Positions 1-11,819 of a stretch of 64,000 nt of DNA are shown here, in pieces. Source of the DNA: Chionoecetes opilio (lineage: Eukaryota; Arthropoda; Malacostraca; Decapoda; Majidae); assembly GCA_016584305.1 (NCBI GenBank), contig JACEEZ010019750.1, forward strand, positions 1 through 64,000. The letters are read 5' to 3'. The notes under the pieces were generated by a model that saw only the letters and a program-made list of their open reading frames with translations, made no database searches and had not been told where the DNA came from. A program made the translations under genes and the position numbers. Position 1 is the stretch's first letter. Every line of letters begins with the position of its first letter.

Positions 1-119
1 GAAAAAAAGGGTTTTTTTACGGTTTTTAACCGGGGTGAAAAAAAGTAACGGTTAAAGGGGAAAAGCGTAGATTAGAAAGGAAGTGGGAAAAACGGGTTCA
101 AAAAAAGGGTGGTGAATGA

Positions 120-300
120 GGGAAGGCCCAGTAGACAGGATTTATGCGGAGTCATTAGGGAGCTTAAAGGGGAGCTGGATAGGTTCTGGATGGGGATGAA
201 AGGGGGAGTGGGTAGTTTTTGGTAAGGAAACTACCCGTGTAGGCTCGCGGCCTCTTGAGTTTCCCTTTAATTTTTATGTTCTTAGTATTAAACTTTGGTC
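120..300 (+). repeat. Noisy copy of CR1-like LINE 3' end
   Basis: Aligns by eye with 13060-13255, sharing the words ATGCGGAGTCATTAGGGAG, GGATGGGGAT and AACTACC.CGTGTA and ending in ATGTTCTTA. In the cleaner copy this is the extreme C-terminus and 3' UTR of a CR1/L2-like reverse transcriptase. Here the reading frame is lost through indels. Confidence 0.6.
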
Positions 301-1964
301 TTTACGACATTTTTATTTTTTCCTACACCTTTTTTTCTGCATTTCAGGGTGTCGCAAAACAAAATTTTACATCTACCAAATCCATACGAAATCACCTTTT
401 ACCTAAAATTTAGATCAGGCACAGTGTGTAAAAAAATCCCCACAACCAAACCCAGGACTTTGGGTTTTGCTTTAGCCTAACCTGAAGAAAGAGTAATGGG
501 GAAAACTGAAAAAATGAGGCTTTTCCTTTTTTTTTTTAAAAGACCCTTTTAATGACCCCCAGAATCATAGGAATAGAAAAAATTTTTAACCCAAAATAAA
601 TTTAAATGGTTGAAGTACCAAATATTTAGAAATCTGCAAATGGTAAAATTTAAAGTTGAAGGAGTTATAACTACGTTCCCTTGTAATGTTAAAACTGCAG
701 TGAACCGAGGCAGGTGGCTTTTTAAATGAAGAGACAGCAAAGTAGTGACAGCTTTTTCAAAAAATCATTTTTTTAGCTTTTTGAGGGAAAAAAAAAACCT
801 CCTTTTTGTAAAAGTATCAAATAATACCTAATGAAACCATTAAAAAATTTAACAACCCTAAAAACTAACCAACTTAGCCTTGCCCTTTAAAACAACCAAC
901 TTACCCTTGCTCTTAAACAAACCCTAACTTAGCCTTTGCCCTTAAAAACCTACCTAAGAAACATTTTTTTTTTTTGCACAACATTCATTGCTACTTTCAT
1001 ACTGGGCTCATCACTTTAACACTTTAAAATTTTAACCTTTATTTTTTTTTGCCATTTTAAAATATTTTATAGGGATTATAACGGATATGGGGTTGCAAAC
1101 AGCCCTTTACAAAAAACGTTTTTGGGGCAAAGATGGGAGAAGAAGGGGGGAAAACCACATCTATAGAAACGTAGAAAGGTGAAAAGACTTTAATCCAGAC
1201 CAGTCATTTTTAAAATATTAGCCCATGGGGTCAGTACCTGTAACCAAAGGTACATCAGACCCCCATTCATCACAATACCAGTAAAAACGCATTTTAGACA
1301 ATTCCTTTTTGACCAAAAATTTTCCTGACAAACTGGGGGTGGCCCATTCAGAACCCCCCTCCCCCGTAGTAAATAACCCAGCCTGGGCATTGATTTCTTT
1401 TCTATTATAACCTCGCTGGGAGGGGGGGGGGGGTTTCGCCCCCCCAACCACCCATGTGTTATATCTATTTTTCCCTCGGGTTATAGGTTTGAAATGCTGC
1501 AATTTTCAGTTCTATACTTGAGGACGGTTTTAACTCGTGCCTTTTAACTTTTAAATCATTAGCTACAGAGAACCCAAACACCCAAGTAAAACTTCGCCAC
1601 AAGCCATTACTTAACTCCCTGAAAGGGGTTTAAATTTTTAAAGCCTTTCCCCCCCCTTTTTTGGGGGGTTTTTCTCCCGACCTTACAGATCACTTGTGAT
1701 ACCTCTAACACGTATTATAAAGGGAGGAGAGCTGCCCCTTCACCCCCCTCCCCCCCTAAACGACACCCCGAACCCCTCAAAAATAACTATGGTAAATATT
1801 AATATATATTCTACCCCCCCAATATAACCCCAAACCCAACCTCAATATAACCAGCCCAACCTCCTTAAACAAGCCCAACCCTTTTAAAACCTCCTAGAGA
1901 GACCCCAAAAAAATAATTCTAACCTTACCCCAATAAACCCAAAACCCAAAAATGGTAAAATTTT

Positions 1965-2215
1965 AGTTCCCGCAATTAAGTTCGCTAGGAGTTTTTTGGT
2001 AAAGGTTGGTAAATTATAGTGAGGTTTGGTTCGTAAAAATTTTTTGGGGGATCCCGAGGATGGGTCATTTTGGGGGGGCAGGGGGTTGAAGGTGGTCTTT
2101 TCCCCCTTTTAATTTTCGTTTAGAGGTTCTGAAAGATTGTTAAAGGCTGGAGGAAAAAAAACCCCACTAATTAGGGGGGGAAGGGACTTAGAATTTATCG
2201 AGGAAAGGCAAAGTT
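1965..2215 (+). repeat. Noisy copy of the 244-bp MITE found at 47031
   Basis: Shares the order of words seen at 47031-47274: GGTAAAATT at the left end, a GTGAGGTTTGGTT segment, TTTCGTTTAGAGGT, and CCCCACTAATTAGGG..GGGA near the right end. Length is similar and the inverted ends can still be traced. Many small indels separate the two copies. Confidence 0.5.
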
Positions 2216-2479
2216 TTGGGCTTTTATAAGTTGTCTATATATTTTACATTTTCTTTTTAATTGTCACCACCCCTTTTTCCACGACCTTTATAAGTCGTGT
2301 GGAGAGATGAAGCGATCCCCACCGAGAGGGCCGGGAAGGCAGTAAAAAGTAGCGCCGCGGGCGCCCCGGGCCCCTTCCACTGGGAAAATTTTTAATATTG
2401 GGTTTGGGACCATCCGTCACAACGGGTGCGGTGGCCAAAAGCTGGCTACGATTCGCCACCTAAAAATCAACAATTATCC

Positions 2480-2884
2480 TTAATCCGAGCTTTGAACCCT
2501 ATTTAAGTCCTTCGGCCCGGCCATTCATGTCACATCCACTTAATATATTATCCTTGGGCCCGAGTCAAGGAAGACTTGTGTTGGGCCTGTACGAATTTAT
2601 CAATAATTGGCCCGATAATACAGTTCCCGCTGCAGGGCCGACATCGGCTTCATCCGATTTGCCGAAACCAGTCGCCCGCCCGCCGGTGCCGATACGAAAC
2701 CCGGCATAAGCCGACACAGGCCCGCATAGCCCATGTTGCTGGGTTTAGTCTATTGGAGGCTCCGAATCTTTGCCTCCAGAGACGCACGTCTTACAAGGTT
2801 CACGCAAGCAGGAAGGACGTCACGGTGACGTCACGTTGACAAGACGCACGTAGCAAATACGTGTAGTTTGAACCCCGTTTAAAA
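2480..2884. other. Unassigned GC-richer spacer
   Basis: No gene is supported. Two overlapping plus-strand ORFs (60 and 87 codons) have no motif and look like chance frames in GC-richer DNA. A short palindrome GTGACGTCAC (CRE-like) lies near 2824-2833. Confidence 0.4.
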
Positions 2885-3180
2885 ACTAATTCTCGTTTAT
2901 TTGGAATGCTTGCTTTTTAAGGAGTTTTAATGTATCATATAGTACGATATATAAGTAAGGAGCCTGTGTTGCTAGTGTTTTGGTGGTAGAAGGGTGTTAT
3001 GTGGGTTAAAATAGTGATAATTTGGTTATGGGGAGGCCCCGCGGCAAGAATTTTTCTCCGTCACTCACTGCCCGCCAGTCGCCTCATCTAACATCTTTAA
3101 ATCACCCTTATTTATGGTGACACACGGTGCTAAATTGATTTAGATAATGACACGTGTATATAAATCTCACGTACCATAAT
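2885..3180 (+). repeat. Fragment of the 797-bp Tigger-like MITE family
   Basis: Matches the interior of the MITE at 62311-63107 in the same orientation: GGAATGCTTG.., AAGGAGTTTT.ATGTATCA, AGGAGCCTGTGTTGCTAGTG, and ..GGTGACACAC.GTGCTA through GACACGTGTATA. The terminal inverted repeats are missing or degraded (the word TTTGAACCCCGTTTAA near 2868 may be a decayed end). It is the oldest-looking of three copies in the window. Confidence 0.75.
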
Positions 3181-3291
3181 CACTAAAGCTTTTTCTGCGG
3201 GGGTGCAAGAGAAATTTCGCTTGCAAGAGAAAACATTTGCTTGCTCAAATTTTGCTTGCTGTCAATCATCCTGAGAAGATGCTTTCCCCAA

Positions 3292-3313
3292 CCCGCAAGA
3301 AATTTCTTGCGGG
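3292..3313. repeat. 22-bp perfect palindrome and nearby hairpin
   Basis: CCCGCAAGAAA is followed directly by its reverse complement. A second small hairpin, CGTCAGC-GTTCG-GCTGACG, lies at 3339-3357. The surrounding 3190-3365 repeats GCAAGAGAAA and TTTGCTTGCT words. Function unknown. Confidence 0.6.
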
Positions 3314-3365
3314 AGCAAGCGAAGAGGTGAGTGAAATGCGTCAGCGTTCGGCTGACGTGGCGATG

Positions 3366-3446
3366 CAGACAGGCAGACAGAGAGAGAGAGAGAGGACAGA
3401 TCCGACAGACAGAGAGAGAGAGAGAGGAGAGAGAGGAGAGGAGAGA

Positions 3447-3502
<56 letters not shown>

Positions 3503-3592
3503 GATACAGACACAGAAAGAAAAGGAAAAAAATAGACAGACAGACAGAGTGAGGAGAGAAACAGAAAGACAGACAGACAGACAGAAACAAAC

Positions 3593-3635
<43 letters not shown>

Positions 3636-3640
3636 GAGAG

Positions 3641-3709
<69 letters not shown>

Positions 3710-3721
3710 AGACAGACAGAC

Positions 3722-3758
<37 letters not shown>

Positions 3759-3813
3759 GACAGACAGACAGACAGACAGAGATAGAGAGAGACACAGACA
3801 GACAGACAGACAG
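3366..3813. repeat. Long GA / GACA microsatellite
   Basis: About 450 bp of interrupted GA and GACA (plus-strand) repeats. It creates long artefactual ORFs on both strands made of Arg-Glu, Asp-Arg-Gln-Thr or Ser-Leu, which I do not treat as genes. The array resumes at 4482-4503 after an insertion, so the two parts were once continuous. Confidence 0.95.
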
Positions 3814-4481
3814 CTACCGTAGATAACAGTGAAGTCGCCACCGCAGTGATGTCGCCAGGCGCCAAATATTACGAATTATAGCATCACTACTGATTTTATG
3901 TGCCACTGAAGATGATACACAGTAGTTTATATCATGACTGTATAATCTACCCTGTTTCAGCGTTGTTTTATGCTTTGTATCTGCAAATATATCTGTTGCG
4001 CATTTTGCTTCTCAAATTTTTCTTCGCGCGACGACAGACAGTAGCTGATCACCTTTCGGGGGGCAGGACACAGACTTGCCAGATCTTTCAAACTTTAATA
4101 GAATTTGTTTCACGTTGGCAGAGGATTTTTTTTTATATATCCAAGCATCTTCCGCAGGTAATGTTACTAGACTTGTTTTACTTTACCTCTAAATTTTCCC
4201 CGAATTCCCCAGAGTGGCGACTCAAAATGTTGGGTTAAAATACTAGCTGGCGACTTTACTGTAGGAGGTATAGCAAGGGCGCCACTCGGTTTTATTTTGT
4301 AATTTGGTTCATTTATAGCCTAATATGACACAGATGAAGACACAAAATGACACAGACTCTCCAGTTAGCCCCTTCTAACTTTCCTGAAATCAGGATGTAC
4401 AAATGTAAGTATTAACGCCACCACACGTCTGTAAATAACAAAGAAACGTAGAACTGGCGACTTCACTGTTATCTACGGTAG
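3814..4481. mobile_element. 668-bp MITE inside the microsatellite
   Basis: Bounded by a perfect 27-bp inverted repeat: left 3814-3840 (starting CTACCGTAGATAAC) and right 4455-4481. Microsatellite sequence lies directly outside both ends, showing insertion into a pre-existing GA array. TGGCGACT-type words recur inside the right half (near 4213 and 4246) as subterminal repeats. It has no transposase frame; the 112-codon ORF at 3900-4238 has no motif. The superfamily is unresolved; a TA sits one base inside each end. Confidence 0.8.
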
Positions 4482-4561
4482 AGAGAGAGAGAGACAGACA
4501 GATTAGAGAAAGCAAGTCGGCCAACTCGTGCTCGTGCTCGCGCCTTCCCCCAGCCACCAAG

Positions 4562-4670
4562 ATGGTCGACCCGCAACAAATGAACGTCGACAATAGTTAC
4601 AATTGGGACGATGACGACGTATTTACATCGAAGATCCCACAATACCAAACGAGGGGAGAAACTATCATAC
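4562..4670 (+). CDS. Possible first exon of an unknown gene
   Basis: An ATG in strong Kozak context (CCACCAAGATGG) opens a frame beginning MVDPQQMNVDNSYNWDDDDV, acidic and not low-complexity. It runs into a homopolymer-rich noisy block after about 36 codons. Upstream is GC-richer 5'UTR-like DNA after the microsatellite remnant. I recognise no family and see no clear splice donor. It could be a real exon, a captured exon, or chance. Everything after about 4670 is unreliable. Confidence 0.2.
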
Positions 4671-4689
4671 ACTCCCCCCCCCTTTTTAT

Positions 4690-7600
4690 AGGGGCGTATT
4701 TTAACCCCTTGTGTCCCCTTTTAAATTTGGGGGTTATGAAAACCCCCCGGTTTTTTATACTCCATTTTTTCGGGGTGTTTTGGGGGGGTTTTTTGGGGGT
4801 TTTTTTTTTGTGGGTTTTTTGGTGATGGGGGGGAAGGGAAAATTGTCCAATAGGCCTCTGGGAAGCAAAAAGGGGCCCCTTTTAGTCCCTTTTTCTGATA
4901 GGTTTAAAACTTTTTTTTCCCGTTTTCCCGTGCGGGCAACATGGTGACTATTCTTTTTTCGTAAATGGGTTTTTTTCGTTTCCCGCCACATAAGACCCCC
5001 TCCCCAGTAATGAAGTTACTTTCATATATCATGAATTACTCAATACATATCCCTACACTTCAATCTCCATTTTAATCACAATCTTGGGAAATTATAAATT
5101 TAAATTTATCTGTGTCCCTTGTATAGGTCTTAAAAACCGGATTATTAAAACGTGTTTAAATTTTAGGTACATCATTTTTTGTTGTACAATTTGAAGTATG
5201 ACTGAAAAGAAAGTTGACCTCCAAGTGGCATACATATTTATAAAAAAATCTTCAAAAAAACGGGTTTCGGGGAAGTTTACGCTGCCAGACAAACGATCGC
5301 ACGGGGGGCTGACAAGGGGGGGAGAGGGTGTTTGGGGGATTAAACCCCGTGTGGTGGGTCGATAAAAAGGGTGTCGTCCTCAGGCATCAAAAAACCCCTG
5401 CTGAAACACTTAAATGTTTCTTATAACTTTGCTGGTATTCGTCGTTGCATTTATATATTTTTGTAAAAACTTTCAAAAAAAGTTTTTTTCCCCTGTGTGG
5501 GAAAATTTTTGTATATTTTTTTGGCCCTTTCATACTATAAAAATGGGAAAATAGTGGGGTGCAGTGATCATTTGAAAAAGGGCTTATTCAAAAACGTTTA
5601 AAAAGGGTCCTATTTTCATTAAAAACATGCGAAAAAATTAAAATCTACATATATTAATGTAACGAAACAAAAACAAAAAAGGTCTTAATAGAAAACCCCC
5701 CGCAATAGAATTTTTTTTTTTTCCCAATAAAAAAATAAAAAATACTTCGGGTTGTGGGGAAACCCCCCAGCTTTCCCGGGTCAAATTCACCTATTTTTTT
5801 TTGTGACGTTTTTTTTTTTTTTCTTTGTTTTAATTTTTTATTGTTATTTTTTACCTTAACCAGAATGGGAGGGGGTCAGTCGTACACAAGTTTTTTTAGG
5901 TCAATTTCTACGGTAGCGTTTGCCCTACTCTCCCCCTCCCCCAAAAAAAACACCCCCAACCCCACGCCCCCAGACACACCAAAACACAACCTGCCCCACC
6001 TGCCCCGATGGTCGGGTTTGGGAAAACCCGGAGGGGGCCCCCATTTTGTGGGTAGGCGGTTCGAACCTCGGCCCCCGGGGGTTTTTTTTTTTCCACTTAA
6101 AAAATTTGGGGCGGTTACTGCCCCCCCTTGGGGAAAAGGGGTGGGGGTGTGGGGGTGGTGGGTCCCAGCTTCCCCCAAAGATCGGAAATATGAGCTCCAA
6201 GCTCGCACTGAGGGGGGGAAAAACTGGCGATCGCGAGCCAGCTCCGGGAAAAAGCCCAGGGGTAAAATGAATGACCCAACACCACACACAAAACTGACCC
6301 CACAAGTCCACCCATCCCCCAAAATTACGGGAAAGAAATTCTACCGTAGAAAACACAAAAGGGTCGCCAGGAAAAAAACTTTTTTTTTTTTCGCTGTACG
6401 GGACGTGTGGGGGCCCGTTAATACTTACTTTTTTACACTTTAAAATATTAAAATCCAATTTCAGGAAAGTTAAAAAAAGAGGCTATCGGAGAGCCCTGTT
6501 CTTCATTTTTGGTGCTAGTGGGGCTATAAAGAAAAAATTAAAAAAATTTCACCAGAGTGGCTTTTTTTTCCCCCTTTTGCATATTTTCCCCATGTTTTTG
6601 GGATGAACCCTGGCCACTCGTCTTTGTCCCAACTGACTTTTTGGTAGGGGTGGTAGAAACTGAAAAATAATAACACTGGTAAAAACACGATTTTTTCTGG
6701 AAAAAGGGTTTTTAAAAAAAAAAAAAAATTTAAAAACTAAATTTGGGCTGCTGTTTAAACAAAAAAAAAATATGAACTCTTTTTTTTGTCTATCCAAAAG
6801 GGTTTTGGGGGCGATAACTTTTTTCAAATTTTTGTGAAAATGACTCACCCAGCCTATATTCGAAGGTTTCAAGAAAAAAAAACACTTGTTTTTTTAGTAA
6901 ACATTTTGAAATATTCTTAATAAAGGGAATTACAAAATTAAAAAAAGTCATGCAAGTAAACCCAAATATAGTGACAGAATTGAATAGAAAATATAAACAA
7001 TACATATATATGGGGCACAGATCAAAGCAATTACAGTTTTTTGTGAATTTTTTTTTTTTTTTTGGCTTTATCTCTGATGTACAGCTTCTTTGGGTTTTCC
7101 CCTCATCAAAAAATCCAGCAAAAAATCCCCCATCATATGTGAAATCCCCCCCCGGCCTTGAAATTTTTTTCCTTTTTTTTTTCCATTGTTTTTTAAAGTC
7201 CTTATGAAAACCTCCCCTTTTTTCCCCGCTCAAATCCCCAAGGTTCTCCGGGAAAATTTTTCCAAATGGGGGTGTGTAAAAAGTGGGGAAACCCTTTTAC
7301 TCCAAATTCCCACATCCAAGATCTCGCAGGGGCCATTTTGTAAACCCCTTCCACAATCTCTTCATAGTTTCCCCGCTTTTTTTATTCCCCAGAAAATTCT
7401 TTACCACATTACAAATTTTCTTCCAAACTCTTTCTTCTTCTCATTCCCTTGATTGAAAAAAAATTTGGGTCTCTCATTAGTTTTTCTTAATTTTTTAGGT
7501 CCATCAAAAATATTCCCCGCCCCTTTTCTTTTTTCTTTTACTAAAAACCAGGGAAAAATTGAACATATATTTGCTTAACATTCTCCACTGGGGTCAAGAG

Positions 7601-9880
7601 CTTTGGAAAAAAACTGCTTCATCAAACCTTTTATGTGGGAAGGGAGAAAAACAAACTTCTTCCTATCCACTAAGGATCATTGATGACATTTTTTTATCGC
7701 CAGATGCCAAACTTTTTTGTCGCTGAAAGGCCCCTTCTTTTTTCACCCAATGCTCTCTTGTAAAACTTTTTACTGTCCCAAATAAAACAGAAAACCCGGG
7801 GTATTTTGGGGTACCCTCCTTCTTTCCCTAAAAGAAAGTTTTAAACCCTTTTCAAAACGACACAAATTAACCACCCATGAAAATGATATTTCAAAACCTT
7901 TTCCCAGGACCCAAACTTGATGGGTTTTTTATATTCTTTTTTTAAGTTTTAAAAGAAGGGCCTAAATTTTTACAGAGCCATACTTATTTCCATTGTGTAA
8001 CAGAACACAAATTTTAAACTTCCTTTTTTGGGAAATGTCAATAAAAAACCTCCAATCCCTTTAATCATATGCTCAGTTTCCCCAAAAAAAAAGTAGCCCT
8101 TCTACTCAGTACAAAAGACAAGCTTTGGGCCCTCTGAATGGGAAATACTTAAACCCCGTTCTGCTTCCCCGTTACGATAAAAAGAGACACCCGTGCCGGG
8201 TTTCCCGATTCGATTCTCTTGGGGGAAATCTTGAACCCAAAAGTTTTAGCCCGACTCTTTTTGGGAAAAATTTAAAAATCTCTAACCCAAACATTATTTA
8301 AAGCAGACTGATTAAAAAAAAAGAAAAAGGGTTTTTCACAATCTTCATCAATGGCTAAAAAATCCGTAGTTTTCTTCTTCAAACAGTGGGGGCAGGGGGG
8401 CGAGACTTTTCAAAAACCCTTTTTTTGAAGCTCGTAAATATTTTTTAAAGGGATTTCTTCCAAATATGGGTTAACTGGTCGAATAGCTGAAAGGAACTTG
8501 GGGATTGCAAATTTTCTTTTTTTTTTCTTATTTAAACCCTTTTTCATTGACAAAAGGGAGAAATAGCAGTCCTTAAAAAGATTGCTTGGTTCTCCTTTCC
8601 AAAAATAGGCCCCTCCAAAATTAAGTTTGCCCTTTTTTTTTCCCCTTTAGACCAGGTCTCAAAATCTCAAAACAGGTTTTGCAACTTTTTTGGGGGGCCC
8701 CAAAGCTGGTCCCTTTGGGCTCCAAATGGTTAAAATTTGAAGTTTCCCAAAATAAACGCTCTTAAAAAGTCCGTAATGTTTCGCCTCTGAGTTCCCTTAA
8801 AGTAAAGCTTTCCCCCCAAAAATGTAAACAAAAAATATTTGGAAACATTTTTGGGGCACTTTCTTCGTGGATGTAGAGGGCCCTTGTTAGAGCAAACAAC
8901 AAAAACCCCCCCTGCGGAAAAAATAAAAGAAAAAAAAGGGGTTTTTTAGCTTAAAAAAGAGTTGTTCCCCTTAATTTGCTACCCCAAAAACCCCAAAAAC
9001 CTTTTAAGGGATTGTTTCAAAAAAAAAGAAACAACCCGGAGAAATTCAATAAAAAACTCAAATTTAATGTAAAAAATTTAAATAAAACACACCTTCGGAC
9101 GATTTCTTGCAAGTTGAAATTTTGTTTTGTTTACTTTCGTATCATAAAGAATGGGGAAGGGTTATGCATGTTCAAAAAAAAACGGAAATATTCTCCCCGT
9201 TTATTGGAAACTGGAAATTAAAAAAAAACCAAAAATCCGGCCCTTTTTCTACAAACTCAAAAGAAGGGTAAATTTTTTTTTGAAAATTTATGAAAAAAGG
9301 AAAAATAAACCTATGCGCAAAAAAATGATGTTTAAAAGAGAAAAAAAAGATCAATTTTAATTCAGCAACCCCCCAAAAAGTCTAAAACTGTTCTTAAAAC
9401 CATGCCAGAAAATTTTTTTTTTTTTTTTTTTTTTAAACCCTGTAATAGTAGTAAAATTTTTTGAATGGGTTATATGGGGAAAAGAGAGAGAAGGGGATTT
9501 ATACATTTTTTGTTTATTTGTATTTTTTTTTTAAATTGATTTTTATATTTTTTTCTCTTGATTTTTTTAATTTTTTTCTTTTTTTCTGGGTCTTCCTTTT
9601 TATTTTCCTTCCTTCCTTTCCTTCCTTCCTTTTATCCCTTTTTTTATATTTCTTTTTTCTCCACAAGAAATCTCTTTCCGGGCGGCCCAAACATCTTCCA
9701 GGATGATTTAACCGCAAGCAAATTTTTGTTCTCCTTTTCAAGATAAATTTTTTCTTGCCCCCCCCCCGCAAAAAAAAGCCTTTTTTTCTATACTCTGCAT
9801 GGCTAAAAGCTTTGCCTAACAAGCTATTAAAAAAAATTGTTCTTCCTTAGGAAATAGCGCCCTGTAGGTCTCACACCTCT
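4690..9880. other. Second low-complexity, indel-rich block
   Basis: Homopolymer-dominated sequence with no reading frame I can support, including the long proline/glycine frames around 5754-6443 and the lysine-rich frames around 9150-9820. GGTTCGAACCTC near 6058-6069 resembles a tRNA B box and may mark a corrupted SINE. A pyrimidine-rich tract lies at 9590-9660. Nothing else is recognisable. Confidence 0.5.
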
Positions 9881-10922
9881 TGTAGCTTTTCCCTTTTTTT
9901 TTCCTTTTGGTTTTATACTTTTACTCCCTGGCAACTCAGAAGCTTCATCTGAGTAGCTCTGGGGCCGGTCCCGCCACTCATAGCATTTTGGCCCATTTGA
10001 GAGTATTCATAAACATTCTTTGCCACTCAGAGCACCTCAAGTGCTCAGAGTGGCTAAGAGTAGCAAAGATTCTTTATAAAAACCACCCTGATTCTAAAAC
10101 TAAACTACACAGACGCTTTGCACTCAAGTGCTTTTCATATTCCATGGAATGGTTTCTGAAATATTTTTTCTATTAATTATATAGTTATTTATTTAAGTGA
10201 AATGTGATGTCCGTGCAATGAGCCCTTAGTGGACAGGTGGGCTGGAGGGACGCGGTCACTTTCTGTATCCCATGGCATGGGATTGACCTCTAGTTCCCCC
10301 CCCCCCTCCCTCCTCTTTCCTTATTTGTATGTCATTGATGTTAATGTTAAGTCTTTACTGTATCGTTTTGTTTTTTACTTTGCACTGATATACACATTCC
10401 TGAGGCAAATTTCAATTGAATAGAAGAATATTCAGTTTCATATTCTGTCCTTGCCTGTTTATTGAAGAAGAGAGAGAAGAGAGAAGAGCCACGCCCTCTC
10501 TCTCTACTCCCCCTTTCTGGCTCCATTACCCGATTATTTGTTGTGCCTGATTTGCAAGGCTTAGCTACACTGCCTGTCTTAGGTCACTAGCCACTCACCA
10601 CTCCACTCCTCCACCAGTAGAGTGGTGGCTGTGAGGCTCCTGTGCTGAGCCTTACTCCTTGGCTGCAAACACGGCTAGGTTGTAGCTGGATGTGAGGCAG
10701 GAAAGCAACCCTTCAAGGAAGCACTTGCCTGCTTGTGTCTGACGGCCACCAATGTTTACAGGTGCTGAGGTGAAGAGTCCAGGTCGGCGCCCACCCAGGA
10801 CTCCTCCCGGCTTCCCTTGTATTAGGGAACGCTTGGTTCCTCCCCGGTGCCACTCCACCGGGGTCCTGCAGGACCCGCTGACGCCTCCACCACCGGGTGT
10901 GCTGGCATAAGTAAGTGCTGCA
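9880..10922. repeat. Spacer with a near-perfect hairpin
   Basis: GCCACTCAGAGCAC and GTGCTCAGAGTGGC around 10021-10055 form a 14-bp stem with one mismatch, possibly the centre of a small palindromic element. A GA-rich tract lies near 10470-10490. No coding signal is convincing; the short ORFs have no motif. Confidence 0.4.
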
Positions 10923-11785
10923 ATGGAGGGAGTGAACACCTACACTTGTGATGACTGGGGCAAAGTGTGCTCCAGCAAGGCCCTGGCCTTACTGCACACG
11001 TTCCACCGCCACTCAACCCATATACGCAATGACAGGGCTGAGGTGTGACCACTGTGGCAAAGTGTTCACTCATAAAGGTGCGCTTAGGAGCCACATGGTC
11101 ACCCACACAACTGGTGAGAGAACTTTGAGTGTCGGAGTTTAGGAAAACATTTGCCCACAAGAGCCGATCTTAACAAACACATGCTCAACCCCACACTGGT
11201 AGAGAAAGCTTTGAGTGTCAGGAGTGTAGGAAAAACATTTGCCGCACAGACCCATCGTACACCCACATGGTCCCTCGCACACTGGGGAGAGAAAGTTTGA
11301 GTGCCAGGTGTGCGAAAACATTACCCAAATAGCATCCTTAACACACACATGCTCACCCACACTGGTGCGAGAAACTTTGAGTGTCAGGAGTGTAGACACA
11401 TTTTAGCCACGAGCAGATCTTAACACACCCAAACCAGATTCTCAACCCCACACTGGTGAGGAGAAACTTTGAGTGCCAGGAGTGGTAGGACACATTTTAA
11501 ACCTGAAGAGCCATCTTAACAGACACATGCTCACCCACGTGGTGAGAGAAACTCGAGTGTCAGGAGTGTAGGAAAACATTGCCCAGAAGAGATCTTACAC
11601 ACAGATCAACATGCTCACCCACACTGGTGAGAGGAAGTACAGAGTGTTATATTTGCGGCAAGTGTTTCCTAGCAAGAGGCGTGTTGCCAGTGCAACCCAG
11701 ACACACCTGTGAGAGTGAGTGGCTTGTGTTGTGGGTTGTGCTTGTGTGGTGGTGAGGGGCTTGCACAGGCATAACAACGCCACTT
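10923..11785 (+). pseudogene. Frameshifted C2H2 zinc-finger array
   Basis: About eight or nine tandem units of the C2H2 type can be read across three frames. Examples are CDDWGKVC.., CDHCGKVFTHKGALRSHMV.TH, then repeated TGE.TFECQECRKTF-like linkers and HMLTHTGE-type ends at about 84-bp spacing. An ATG at 10923 opens the first unit, whose second cysteine is Trp. Single-base indels break the frame in nearly every unit, and one unit has a stop in place of the second cysteine. The family binds DNA in the nucleus through tandem fingers. A polyadenylation signal follows at 11807, so this may be the last exon of a real gene spoiled by base-calling errors, or a decayed paralogue. No KRAB, ZAD or BTB domain is visible upstream. 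Confidence 0.75.
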
Positions 11786-11806
11786 ATGGAATGTTGTTCG
11801 AATATC

Positions 11807-11812
11807 AATAAA
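11807..11812 (+). terminator. AATAAA polyadenylation signal
   Basis: Canonical hexamer about 80 bp after the last zinc-finger-like unit. It supports reading the array as a terminal exon on the plus strand. Confidence 0.5.
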
Positions 11813-11819
11813 GCCACTT

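Larger units (their letters stand above)
1..2480. other. Low-complexity, indel-rich block without genes
   Basis: The sequence is full of inflated homopolymers (runs of A, T, C or G of 5-10) and has no credible reading frame. The short ORFs here have no recognisable motif. Two repeats can still be read through the noise (120-300 and 1965-2215, listed separately). Both look like copies of cleaner repeats elsewhere in the window, with many small insertions and deletions. I favour an uncorrected long-read consensus or gap fill over real biology, but strong decay would look similar. Confidence 0.5.

Noticed and set aside
3183..3865. Long ORFs of Arg/Glu/Asp/Thr or Ser/Leu/Val on both strands
   Set aside because: They are translations of the GA/GACA microsatellite in all frames, not genes.
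5754..6458. Long overlapping Pro/Gly/Phe-rich frames on both strands
   Set aside because: Low-complexity homopolymer sequence in a noisy block, with no domain and frames open on both strands at once.
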